Position numbers and translations under genes: made by a program. The notes beneath the pieces are model-generated. The model made no database searches. It was not told where the DNA came from and saw only the letters and a program-made list of their open reading frames with translations. From Amycolatopsis sp. EV170708-02-1 (GTDB lineage: Bacteria; Actinomycetota; Actinomycetes; Mycobacteriales; Pseudonocardiaceae), in NCBI RefSeq assembly GCF_022479115.1, contig NZ_CP092497.1, positions 5,022,001 to 5,086,000 on the forward strand: a stretch of DNA of 64,000 nt, given 5' to 3'. This document shows, piece by piece, positions 53,828 to 61,928 of this stretch (the first letter of the stretch is position 1; each line of letters starts with the position of its first letter).

Positions 53828-54568
53828 TCAAGCGATCGCGACGGTGAAGTCGGCGGTGCGGACCTTGCCTTCGTGCTGGAAGTCGAGGAACAGCCGGTAG
53901 GTACCCGCCGTCGGGAACCCGGCGAAGAACGTCACCTCGGGCCCCGCAGCGGTCCGGCCGTCACCGGGTTCGCCGTCGGGATGGACGTGGAGATACGCGA
54001 GGTCGCCACCGCGCAGCGCGACCAAGTGCCCGTAGGCGCCCAGATACGGCTGGAGATCGGTGACCGCACGGCCGTTCTTGGTGACCATGAGGGTCACCTT
54101 CGACGGCATTCCCGCCATGAGTTCGCCGTCGAGGCGGACCCGGTAGCCGTCGGCCTCCGCGACATGCGAGATCCCGTATTCGACGGGGCGGAAGTCCCCG
54201 CCGGCGAAGAGGTCCGCCCCCAAGGTGGTCGCCTCGCCACCGCTGGGCTTGAAGTCGGCGAAGACGCGGTAGACCCCCGCCTCGGCGATGGTCAGCGGGA
54301 CCGACCAGACGCCGTCGGCGCCGAGTTCGGGGTGGAGGTGCTGGAAGCCCGCGGTGTCGCGGCGGACGACGATGAGATGCAGCCGCTTTTCGTGTTCGAC
54401 GTCGTAGGCCGTCACCGGCATGCCGTCGGCGCCGAGGATCCGGAAGGTGAACGGAGCCGTCTTCCCGGGAACGAGCGTCGTGGTGGTGGGCGCGAGGGTG
54501 TAGCCGCCTTTGGTCGACGCGAGCCCGGCGGGTTCGTGGCCATGCGTGCCGTGCGTTGCTGTGTTCAT
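53828..54568 (-). CDS. His-rich, probably copper-linked protein
   Basis: A 246-residue beta-rich protein. Possible metal ligands lie in HGTHGHE near the N terminus, FQHLHPE, YGHLVAL, YLHVHPDGE and FQHEGK. No classical signal peptide is visible, so its location is unclear. ATG at 54568 is weakly supported; an ATG at 54583 lies inside the operator. The CsoR-type box directly upstream suggests induction by copper. Homologues are usually annotated only as heavy-metal-binding or hypothetical. Confidence 0.7.
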   Translation of the reverse strand: MNTATHGTHGHEPAGLASTKGGYTLAPTTTTLVPGKTAPFTFRILGADGMPVTAYDVEHEKRLHLIVVRRDTAGFQHLHPELGADGVWSVPLTIAEAGVYRVFADFKPSGGEATTLGADLFAGGDFRPVEYGISHVAEADGYRVRLDGELMAGMPSKVTLMVTKNGRAVTDLQPYLGAYGHLVALRGGDLAYLHVHPDGEPGDGRTAAGPEVTFFAGFPTAGTYRLFLDFQHEGKVRTADFTVAIA

Positions 54569-54581
54569 GGACCCAACATAC

Positions 54582-54598
54582 ATACCCCCACAGGGTAT
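54582..54598. promoter_or_regulatory. CsoR-type operator upstream of the His-rich gene
   Basis: ATACCCCCACAGGGTAT has inverted ATACCC/GGGTAT arms, matching the TACCC-GGGTA pattern of CsoR-family copper repressor sites. It lies 13 bp before the chosen start codon. Confidence 0.65.
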
Positions 54599-54614
54599 AA
54601 GGGAGCGACGCTCG

Positions 54615-55985
54615 TCACATACCCCCAAGGGGTAGCCGTACGACCAGCCGCGCACCAGTGGCGCCGTCCTCCGCCCGGAGCGATCCGCCGTGCCGGACGG
54701 CGATGTCCCGAGCCAGCGTGAGACCGAGGCCCGTACCCCCTGCGTCGCGCGCGCGAGCGTCGTCGAGCCGGGCGAACCGATCGAAGACGCGCTCGCGGTC
54801 GGCGACCGGGATACCGGGGCCGTCGTCGACGACTTCGAGGACCGCCTCCCCCGCCTCGCGCCGGAGCCGGACCGTGACGGCCGACCGCGCGTGCCGCACG
54901 GCGTTGTCGAGCAGGTTCCGCAGCAGGCGTTCCAGCTGGACGGCTTCGCCGGGCACCGGCGCCGGTCCGTCCACTTCGGACACGACCGCGGGGCCGGGTT
55001 CGAGCGCGCGTTCGGCGACCTGCTCGCCCACCACGTCGGCGAGGTCGACGACGTCCTCCGGAATCTCCGCCGGATCGACGGCCAGCTGCAGGAGATCCGC
55101 CGTGATGCGCTGCAGCCGCTGGACGTCGAGCAGCGAACGGCGGGCGACGGCGGGCCAATCGGCTCGATCGGCGTGGGTGAGCGCGACCTCCAGGCCCGCA
55201 CGGAGGTTCGCGAGCGGACTGCGCAGTTCGTGGCTGGCGTCCGCGACGAACCGTTCCTGCCGGTCGTAGGCCTGCTGGAGCCGGTCGAGGGTCTCGTTCG
55301 TGGTGGTCGCCAGCCGGGCGACCTCGTCACGGGACGGCGGCACCGGCACCCGGCGGTCGAGCCTGCTCCCGCTGACCTCGGCCAGTTCCCGGCGGATCGC
55401 CTCCACCGGCCGCAGCGCCCGCCCCGCCGCGAGCCACGCGGCCAGCGCGGTGATCAGCACCGCGAGCGGGACGAAGAAGACCAGGGTGTCGTCGAAGGTC
55501 GCCAGCGTCCGGAGCGTTTCCCAGGGAGACACGAACAGGTAGACCGTGAACCGGTGCCCGTCCCGGTCGGTCACCTTGCCCACCACGGTGTATTCGCGAT
55601 ATTCACGCCACTGTGGATGGTCGCCGGGTTTCAGGGTGGCCTTCGTGGTGACCGTCCAGTCCCCGGGCGCCCCGGCGGGCGCGGGCGGCAACGGCGTCCA
55701 CGCGGGATCCCAGCGGTGCAGGTTCTCGCTGCTCGCCACCTCCCTGCCGGACTCGTCGACCACCTCGAACACGGCGTCCCCGTAGAGCTGTGCCGGCTGC
55801 CCGGAACGGTGGGCCTCGGCGAGACCGTCCAGCTGGACCCGCGTCGCGGCCACGGCGCTGTCCGAAAGCTGCTTGCTCAGCAGTTCGCGGGTGCCCAGCC
55901 AGCCGAGGGTGAACACGACCGCGCACAGCAGCGCGGCCGAAAGCGCGGTGCTCCGGCGCACCGACGCCGGCCACCATCCACTCAT
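54615..55985 (-). CDS. Two-component sensor histidine kinase
   Basis: A 456-residue kinase. Transmembrane helix 1 (residues about 13-33), an extracytoplasmic sensor of about 110 residues, helix 2 (about 150-175), HAMP, dimerisation domain with the phosphorylated His in FVADASHELRSPLANLR, and ATPase domain with N-box LLRNLLDNAVRHA, VVDDGPGIP and GGTGLGL. The ATG overlaps the response-regulator stop (ATGA). The signal is unknown; the adjacent MacB-like ABC genes suggest antibiotics or envelope stress. Confidence 0.94.
   Translation of the reverse strand: MSGWWPASVRRSTALSAALLCAVVFTLGWLGTRELLSKQLSDSAVAATRVQLDGLAEAHRSGQPAQLYGDAVFEVVDESGREVASSENLHRWDPAWTPLPPAPAGAPGDWTVTTKATLKPGDHPQWREYREYTVVGKVTDRDGHRFTVYLFVSPWETLRTLATFDDTLVFFVPLAVLITALAAWLAAGRALRPVEAIRRELAEVSGSRLDRRVPVPPSRDEVARLATTTNETLDRLQQAYDRQERFVADASHELRSPLANLRAGLEVALTHADRADWPAVARRSLLDVQRLQRITADLLQLAVDPAEIPEDVVDLADVVGEQVAERALEPGPAVVSEVDGPAPVPGEAVQLERLLRNLLDNAVRHARSAVTVRLRREAGEAVLEVVDDGPGIPVADRERVFDRFARLDDARARDAGGTGLGLTLARDIAVRHGGSLRAEDGATGARLVVRLPLGGM
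54620..54634. promoter_or_regulatory. Second CsoR-type box at the 3' end of the kinase gene
   Basis: TACCCCCAAGGGGTA has perfect TACCCC/GGGGTA arms. It is 22 bp beyond the first box and lies within the last codons of the histidine kinase gene, so it may be a distal operator for the His-rich gene. Confidence 0.6.
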
Positions 55986-56653
55986 CCGTCCTCCAGCCGA
56001 TAGCCCGCGCCGCGCACGGTCGCGATGGTGCGCCGCCCGAACGGCGCGTCCAGTTTGCGCCGCAACGCGCTCACGTAGACCTCGACGATGTTGGGATCGC
56101 CCCGGTACGCCAGATCCCAGACCTGATCGAGGATCTCCCGTTTCGTCACCAGCTGACCGCCATGCCGGAGCAGGCATTCGAGAACCGCGAACTCCTTGGT
56201 GGTCAGCGAAACCGGCGTCCCGGCCCGGCGGCACGTCCGCTTCGCCGGGTCGAGAACGAGATCCCCGAACTCCAGCAGACCCGCCGATCCGGCCCCACCC
56301 CGGCGCAGGAGCGCCCGCAGCCGGGCGGTGAGCACGACGTAGGAGAACGGCTTGCTCAGGTAGTCGTCGGCGCCGGTGTCGAGCGCTTCGGCTTCGTCGT
56401 ACTCGCCGTTCTTCGCGGTCAGCATGAGGATCGGCGTGGTCACCCCGCGCTCCCGCAGCGCCGCGCAGACACGGTAGCCGTTGAGCTTCGGCAGCATGAT
56501 GTCCAGGATGATCACCTGGTACGGGTACAGCTGCGCGAGTTCGAGCCCTTCCAGGCCGTCGTGGGCGAGGTCGACCGCGTAGCCGTCGGCCTCGAGTCCC
56601 CATTGGAGGGTCTCGGCCAACCGCCTTTCGTCTTCCACCACGAGCACGCGCAT
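55982..56653 (-). CDS. OmpR-family response regulator
   Basis: A 223-residue response regulator. The receiver has the acidic pair in VVEDE, phospho-Asp in ILDIMLPKLNGY, Thr in LMLTAKN and Lys in LSKPF. The C terminus is a winged helix (LTTKEFAVLECLLRHGG to TVRGAGYRLE). The start is ATG 56653; a GTG at 56677 is possible. It shares a transcript with the kinase and is divergent from the ABC transporter, whose promoter bears direct repeats suited to it. Confidence 0.94.
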   Translation of the reverse strand: MRVLVVEDERRLAETLQWGLEADGYAVDLAHDGLEGLELAQLYPYQVIILDIMLPKLNGYRVCAALRERGVTTPILMLTAKNGEYDEAEALDTGADDYLSKPFSYVVLTARLRALLRRGGAGSAGLLEFGDLVLDPAKRTCRRAGTPVSLTTKEFAVLECLLRHGGQLVTKREILDQVWDLAYRGDPNIVEVYVSALRRKLDAPFGRRTIATVRGAGYRLEDG

Positions 56654-56684
56654 ACCTCGATCTTCGCAGATCACCACCGGGGTT

Positions 56685-56723
56685 CCTGAAGCGTTCTTCA
56701 GGTTGTTTCAGGAACCGTTCAGG
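56685..56723. promoter_or_regulatory. Direct repeats, candidate OmpR-family binding site
   Basis: TTCAGG occurs at 56697-56702, 56707-56712 and 56718-56723, that is at 10- and 11-bp steps on one face of the helix. An inverted CCTGAA at 56685-56690 pairs with the first copy (CCTGAAG-N4-CTTCAGG). The position between the regulator gene and the ABC genes fits phosphorylated regulator binding. Confidence 0.62.
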
Positions 56724-56745
56724 TGGTTCCGGCCATGCTCGCGGT

Positions 56746-57444
56746 ATGCACACAATGGACGGTCCCGCGGTGAGCGCGATGGACGTGGTGAAGGTCTACG
56801 GCCGGGGAGACACGGCGGTACGGGCGCTGGATCACGTGTCGGTGGAGTTCCCTCGCGGCCGGTTCACCGCGATCATGGGCCCCTCGGGCTCGGGCAAGTC
56901 GACCCTCATGCACTGCCTCGCCGGCTTGGACACCGTCGGCTCCGGCCGGGTCCACATCGGACGGACCGAGCTCACCGGCCTCTCCGACGCCGAGCTGACC
57001 AGGCTGCGCCGCGACCGGATCGGGTTCGTGTTCCAGTCGTTCAATCTGCTGCCGACCATGACCGCAGCGGAGAACATCCTGCTCGGGCTCCGGCTCGCGG
57101 GCAGGCGCCCGGATCCGGCGTGGTTCGACACCATCGTCGGCGCGCTGGGCCTCCGGGAGCGCCTCCGGCACAAGCCCGGTGAGCTGTCCGGTGGCCAGCA
57201 GCAACGGGTCGCTTGTGCCCGCGCGCTCGTCGGGAGGCCGGACGTCGTGTTCGCCGACGAGCCCACCGGCAGCCTGGATTCGAAGTCCGGCGCCGAAGTG
57301 CTCGGCTTCCTGCGCGACTCGGTCCGGGAACTCGGCCAAACGGTGGTCATGGTGACGCACGACCCGGTGGCGGCCTCGTACACCGATCGCCGGGTGCTGC
57401 TGGCCGACGGCCGGATCGCCGAGCTCACCGGTCAGGTGGCGTGA
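56746..57444 (+). CDS. ABC transporter ATPase (MacB/LolD type)
   Basis: A 232-residue ATPase with Walker [11 protein letters not shown]-loop FVFQSFNLLPTMTAAEN, signature LSGGQQQR, Walker B DVVFADEPTGSLD and H-loop VTHD. FQSFNLLP and the SLDSKSG loop are typical of MacB/LolD/FtsE-type mechanotransmission systems. The ATG is at 56746, with 56755 possible. Its stop overlaps the permease start. It probably powers extrusion of peptides or antibiotics, or remodels the envelope. Confidence 0.94.
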   Translation: MHTMDGPAVSAMDVVKVYGRGDTAVRALDHVSVEFPRGRFTAIMGPSGSGKSTLMHCLAGLDTVGSGRVHIGRTELTGLSDAELTRLRRDRIGFVFQSFNLLPTMTAAENILLGLRLAGRRPDPAWFDTIVGALGLRERLRHKPGELSGGQQQRVACARALVGRPDVVFADEPTGSLDSKSGAEVLGFLRDSVRELGQTVVMVTHDPVAASYTDRRVLLADGRIAELTGQVA

Positions 57445-59867
57445 TGCTGCGAACCGTGCTGGCCGGGCTCAAGGCCCGGCCGCTGCGACTGCTGCTGTCG
57501 GCCGTCGCCGTCACGCTGGGCGTGACCTTCGTGGCCGGATCGTTCGTGCTCACGGACTCCGTCGGCGCCGGACTGCGGGAAGCCGTCGCCTTCGAGACAC
57601 GCGGGGTGGACGTGTCGATCACCGCCAAACGGGGTGCCCTCGACGACGCGACGCTCGCGAAGGCACGGCAGGTGCCGGGGGTCGCCGCCGCGGAGGGCAG
57701 GGCCACCGTCGGCGCACCCGTGATCGGACCCGACGGGCGCCCGCGCGACGCCGCCGCGACCGCGCTGAGCGCCGATGAGGGGCTGCGCCCGTACGACCTC
57801 GCGGAAGGCCGATTTCCGCATGGCCCGGGCGAAATCGCGATGGAGCGGAACAGTGCCGAGGGCTTCCCGCTCGGCGGGCCGGTGACCGTGCTGGACGAGA
57901 CCGGTGGCCGTCACCCGCTGACGCTGGTCGGCACGTTCAGCCGTCCGTCCGACGCCGGTCTCGGCGGGGCGAATCTGGTGGTGTCCCAGGAAACCTTGCG
58001 ACGGCTGAGCCCGGCGGCGACGTTCGGCGAGATCGTCGTGCGCGCCGCCCCCGGCGTCGGACAGGCCCGGCTGGCCGCGGAGCTGAAGAAGGCACTGGGC
58101 GTTCCCGCGATCACCGGGAAGGAGGCCGCGGCCCGGTTGCTCGCCGAGACCGCGCCGAACACCGCCGGCCTGGCGAAGTTCTTCACCGGCTTCGCGGTCC
58201 TCGCCATGGTCGTGGCCGCGATGGTGATCACCAACTCCTTCACCATCCTCGTGACCCAGCGGGCACGCGAGCTGGCGCTGCTGCGCTGTGTCGGCGCCGG
58301 GAAACGGCAGCTCTTCGTCGGTGTGCTGGCCGAAGCGACGGTGGTGGGGGCGATCGCCTCCGTGGCCGGGCTGTTCGGCGGTCTGGGTGCCGCCGCCGCG
58401 GTGCAGGCCATCGCCGGTCAGGAGACCGTCCATCTCCCGTTGACCGCGCGGACGGTGGCCGCCGCGGTGGCCATCGGCGTCCTGGTGACCGCGCTCGCGG
58501 CGGCGATCCCGGCGTGGGCGGCGACACGGGTCGCCCCGGTCGAAGCGCTGCGGACACCGGCCGGAGCCACTCGCGCCGGTCGTCGGCGCGTGATCGTGGC
58601 GGGGCTCCTCCTCGCCGCCGCCGCGAGTTCGGGCACCGTGGCCCTTCGGTCCTCAGTGGACGATGGCGCCGGGTTGGCCTTGGTGGCGATGGTCGCGCTG
58701 CTCGGGGCGACGCTGGCCGCCGGACCGCTGATCGCGGGGCCGGTCGTCCGGACGCTCGGGCGGCTCGTGCCGGGTAAAGCGGCCGGACTGGGCGCGCTCA
58801 ACGCCGACCGGGACCCGAAACGCACCGCCGCGAGCGCCGCCGCGCTCACCATCGGCCTCACCGTCGTCGCACTCGCGACCACCATGGCGGCCGGCGTCGA
58901 AGCAGGCCGGAGCCGGGGACTGGACGAGCAGCTCGCCGCCGACTTCACCGTCACCTCGGTGCTCACGACCCGTCCCCTTCCCGCCACGCTCGCGGGCACC
59001 GTCGCGGCCGTGCCCGGCGTGACCGCCACCGCGACCCGCTGGTCGTTCTCGGGCGACCTCGGCGAATACGGGAAGTTCCAGCTGACCGCGGTCAGCGGCG
59101 ATCTCCTGCGCCCGAAGGTGCTTTCCGGCCGTCTCGACCGGCTCGGCCCCGGCGAGATCGCCATCGGCAAGGACCTCGCCGAGCAGACCGGGCTCGCCGT
59201 CGGCGACACCGTGCGTTCCCTGCGTGTGGTGGCGGTCTACGACGCCGTGGAGGCGCCGGGGGCCGACCTGGGGTTCGCGCTGGTCGACGTCACGGAGCAG
59301 CGGAGGCTCGACCTGACCGGGGAGACCTACGACGGGAGCGTGCTCGTCAAGGTCACCGATCCCGATCGGGACCGGCCGGCGCTGGAGCGAGCGCTCTCCG
59401 CCTCGCCACTCGCGAAACTGAGCAGCGTCGGCGAAATCAAGGAAGAGGAGGCCGCGCCGCTGCGGGAGACCCTGAACCTCCTGTGGGCCCTGACCGGGCT
59501 GGCGGTGCTGATCGCTTTCGCCGGGATCACGAACACGCTCTCACTCTCCGTTCTGGAGCGGACCCGGGAATCGGCGCTGCTGCGCGCGCTGGGTCTGACG
59601 CGCGGCGGGCTCGGCGCCGCGCTGACCGCGGAGTCGGTGTTCGTGGCCGTCCTCGGTACCGTTTGCGGTCTGTCGGTGGGGATCGCTTCCGCGTGGCTGA
59701 TCACGGAAGTGGCATCGGGCGGCGGTGAGGCGATCGTGTTCGCGCCACCGTGGGGCCGGCTGGGGGTGCTGGTGGCGGCGGCCCTCGTCGCGGCTCCCCT
59801 GGCGGCTTTCGTCCCGGCGCGGCGGGCCGGCCGAGCTTCGCTCGTGGCGGGCCTGTCGGCGGTGTGA
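57444..59867 (+). CDS. FtsX/MacB-type ABC permease
   Basis: An 807-residue permease with two FtsX cores: helix 1 (residues about 15-40), a large extracytoplasmic MacB-PCD-like domain, a three-helix core (about 250-380), a central helix pair, a second external domain and a final three-helix core (about 680-800). Starts at ATG 57444, overlapping the ATPase stop (TGATG). It is controlled together with the ATPase. It ends one base before the convergent YhgE-like stop. Confidence 0.92.
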   Translation: MLRTVLAGLKARPLRLLLSAVAVTLGVTFVAGSFVLTDSVGAGLREAVAFETRGVDVSITAKRGALDDATLAKARQVPGVAAAEGRATVGAPVIGPDGRPRDAAATALSADEGLRPYDLAEGRFPHGPGEIAMERNSAEGFPLGGPVTVLDETGGRHPLTLVGTFSRPSDAGLGGANLVVSQETLRRLSPAATFGEIVVRAAPGVGQARLAAELKKALGVPAITGKEAAARLLAETAPNTAGLAKFFTGFAVLAMVVAAMVITNSFTILVTQRARELALLRCVGAGKRQLFVGVLAEATVVGAIASVAGLFGGLGAAAAVQAIAGQETVHLPLTARTVAAAVAIGVLVTALAAAIPAWAATRVAPVEALRTPAGATRAGRRRVIVAGLLLAAAASSGTVALRSSVDDGAGLALVAMVALLGATLAAGPLIAGPVVRTLGRLVPGKAAGLGALNADRDPKRTAASAAALTIGLTVVALATTMAAGVEAGRSRGLDEQLAADFTVTSVLTTRPLPATLAGTVAAVPGVTATATRWSFSGDLGEYGKFQLTAVSGDLLRPKVLSGRLDRLGPGEIAIGKDLAEQTGLAVGDTVRSLRVVAVYDAVEAPGADLGFALVDVTEQRRLDLTGETYDGSVLVKVTDPDRDRPALERALSASPLAKLSSVGEIKEEEAAPLRETLNLLWALTGLAVLIAFAGITNTLSLSVLERTRESALLRALGLTRGGLGAALTAESVFVAVLGTVCGLSVGIASAWLITEVASGGGEAIVFAPPWGRLGVLVAAALVAAPLAAFVPARRAGRASLVAGLSAV

Positions 59868-61928
59868 CTAGGCCAGCCGCAGTTCCCGCCCGGGCAAGGA
59901 CCGCCGCCGGTCCGTCACCATGATCATCGCCAGTGTCCCGATTCCCAGCCACACCACCAGCTGCACGATCCCCGGCGTCAGTCCGTCCGTCCCGGTCAGC
60001 AACGACCGCAAGGCCACCAAGGCGCCGTTGGTCGGCAGGATCCCCAGCACGGTCCCGAAAAAGCCAGGCACGGTCGAGACCAGTGAAGCGCCGACGGTGA
60101 GTACAAGGATCGCGAGGGCGGCGAAGCGGCCAGGACGTTTGAAGATCGCCACCAATGCTTGGTTGACGACGGTGAACGTCCCGGCCGCGAGCACGAGCAC
60201 CACCAGCAGGGTCACCGCCTTGCCGAAGCTCAGGCCGAGGAACGCCCAGAACACCCCGGTCAGGATCAGGGCGGTGAGCACCGCGAGTGTCGCGCCGGGG
60301 ACGGCCGCGGCGAGGATGATCCGCCAGCTCGGTTCGCGGGTGGTGAGCACGCTCGGCGGCACCGCCCGGATCACCTGGTACGTCGCCAGCGCGCAGCCCC
60401 ACAGCGCCAGCACGAGGATCAGCGCCACCGCGCCTTCGCCGAACGATCCCGAGCCCGCCGTGTCGGCGATCGCGGGGGTGGCGGCGACCTGTTTGAGGTG
60501 GTCGCGTTCGGCCTGGGTGTAGTCGGGCACCTTGCCCCGGCCCTCGTCGAGGCCCTTGGCCAGCTCCGAGGCGCCGGATTCGGCGCGTTCGGCACCGTCG
60601 GCGGCCGATCGGGCACCGGTGGCGAGTTCACCGGCACCGGTGGACAGCGTCGTCGCGCCGCCGGCGAGCTGACCGGAGCCATCGGCGAGCCTCCGTGCCC
60701 CGGAGTCGGCGGCCTTGACACCTGCGTCGAGTTTCCGCGCGCCGTCGGCCGCCGTGCCGATGCCGCCCGCGAGTTCCTTCGACTTGTCCGCGAGCTGCTT
60801 GTTCCCGTCGGCGACCTTCTGCGAGCCCGCGGAAAGGTCTTGCACCGCTTTCTTCGTCTGGACGACGGCGTCACGGATTTCGGCGCGTTTGCCGTCGAGG
60901 ATCGCTGCGTCGGCCGTGAGTTTCTCCGAAGCGGCTTTGAGATCGGCGCAGAACTTCGTGTCCTGATCGCATTTCCGGGCCAGCTCGGCGAACTTCCGCG
61001 CCGAGTCGCCCGCCGACGGCAAGGCGTCGATGATCCGCACGACCTTGTCCGCCAGCGGTGAGATCGTGTCGGCCAGCTGTTTGTTGCCGTTCGCGACCTG
61101 CTGGGCCCCGTCGGCCAGTTCCCTGGTCAGCCGGGGCAGCTGCGCGGTGTCCTTCTCGGCCTGGGTCAGCCCCGACGACAACCGGCCGGAACCGGTGGCG
61201 AGCTGCCCGGTGCCGTTCGCGAGCTTGCGCGCGCCGTCCGCCAGCTGACCCGCCGCACCGCTGAGCTTTCCCGCCCCACCGGCGAGTTCGCCCGCGCCCG
61301 CGGCGAGTTTCCCGGTCCCGTCGGACAACTGCCGCAGCCCGACGACGAGCTGGCCGCTACCGTCGGCCGCCTTCACCACTTGCTGGTGGATCGAGGAGAA
61401 TCCGACGTACAGATTGTCCACATAGGTCTCGACGATCTGCCGGTTCAGCGCGGTGAGCGTCGCGTTCGCGACCTCCCGGCTCGCCACCGGGTCGACCAGA
61501 CCGGTGCGCTGTGACGTCTCGACGCGCATGATCGCCTGCTTCGCGTCGAGCGGCTTGCCCGACGTCGACGTGGCCTGCGCGGAGAAGTCGCGCGGGATGG
61601 TGACGACCGCCGAGTACGTCCCGTCGGAGATGCCCTCCTTCGCGTCCTCGGCGTCCGTGAGCACCCAGGTGTACGCGGACTCCTCGCCGTGCACGAGGTT
61701 TCCGGCCAGTTCCCGGCCGAGCGGGATCAGCTGCCCGTTCACCGTCACCGGCTCGTCCTCGTTGACCACGGCGGCCTTGGCCGCGCCGTGGTTGTCGTCG
61801 GGCGACCAGAACGCCCACGCCAGCCCGAGCGCGACGATCACCGGCACGAGCACGATCCCGAGCCAGGTCTTCCAGGTCAGCGGGCCGAACGCGGTCGCAC
61901 GGGCGGAACCGGTGAAGAAGCGGGACAT
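59868..61928 (-). CDS. YhgE/Pip family membrane protein
   Basis: A 686-residue protein. One helix (residues about 20-42) is followed by an external region of roughly 430 residues rich in repeated ADGA-KL-G-QLA units predicted as long helices, then five to six C-terminal helices of ABC-2 type. This is the YhgE/Pip layout (phage infection protein homologues and the EsaA group). The start at 61928 overlaps the MMPL stop (TGATG), so the two are coexpressed. It may be the membrane part of an export machine. Confidence 0.88.
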   Translation of the reverse strand: MSRFFTGSARATAFGPLTWKTWLGIVLVPVIVALGLAWAFWSPDDNHGAAKAAVVNEDEPVTVNGQLIPLGRELAGNLVHGEESAYTWVLTDAEDAKEGISDGTYSAVVTIPRDFSAQATSTSGKPLDAKQAIMRVETSQRTGLVDPVASREVANATLTALNRQIVETYVDNLYVGFSSIHQQVVKAADGSGQLVVGLRQLSDGTGKLAAGAGELAGGAGKLSGAAGQLADGARKLANGTGQLATGSGRLSSGLTQAEKDTAQLPRLTRELADGAQQVANGNKQLADTISPLADKVVRIIDALPSAGDSARKFAELARKCDQDTKFCADLKAASEKLTADAAILDGKRAEIRDAVVQTKKAVQDLSAGSQKVADGNKQLADKSKELAGGIGTAADGARKLDAGVKAADSGARRLADGSGQLAGGATTLSTGAGELATGARSAADGAERAESGASELAKGLDEGRGKVPDYTQAERDHLKQVAATPAIADTAGSGSFGEGAVALILVLALWGCALATYQVIRAVPPSVLTTREPSWRIILAAAVPGATLAVLTALILTGVFWAFLGLSFGKAVTLLVVLVLAAGTFTVVNQALVAIFKRPGRFAALAILVLTVGASLVSTVPGFFGTVLGILPTNGALVALRSLLTGTDGLTPGIVQLVVWLGIGTLAMIMVTDRRRSLPGRELRLA

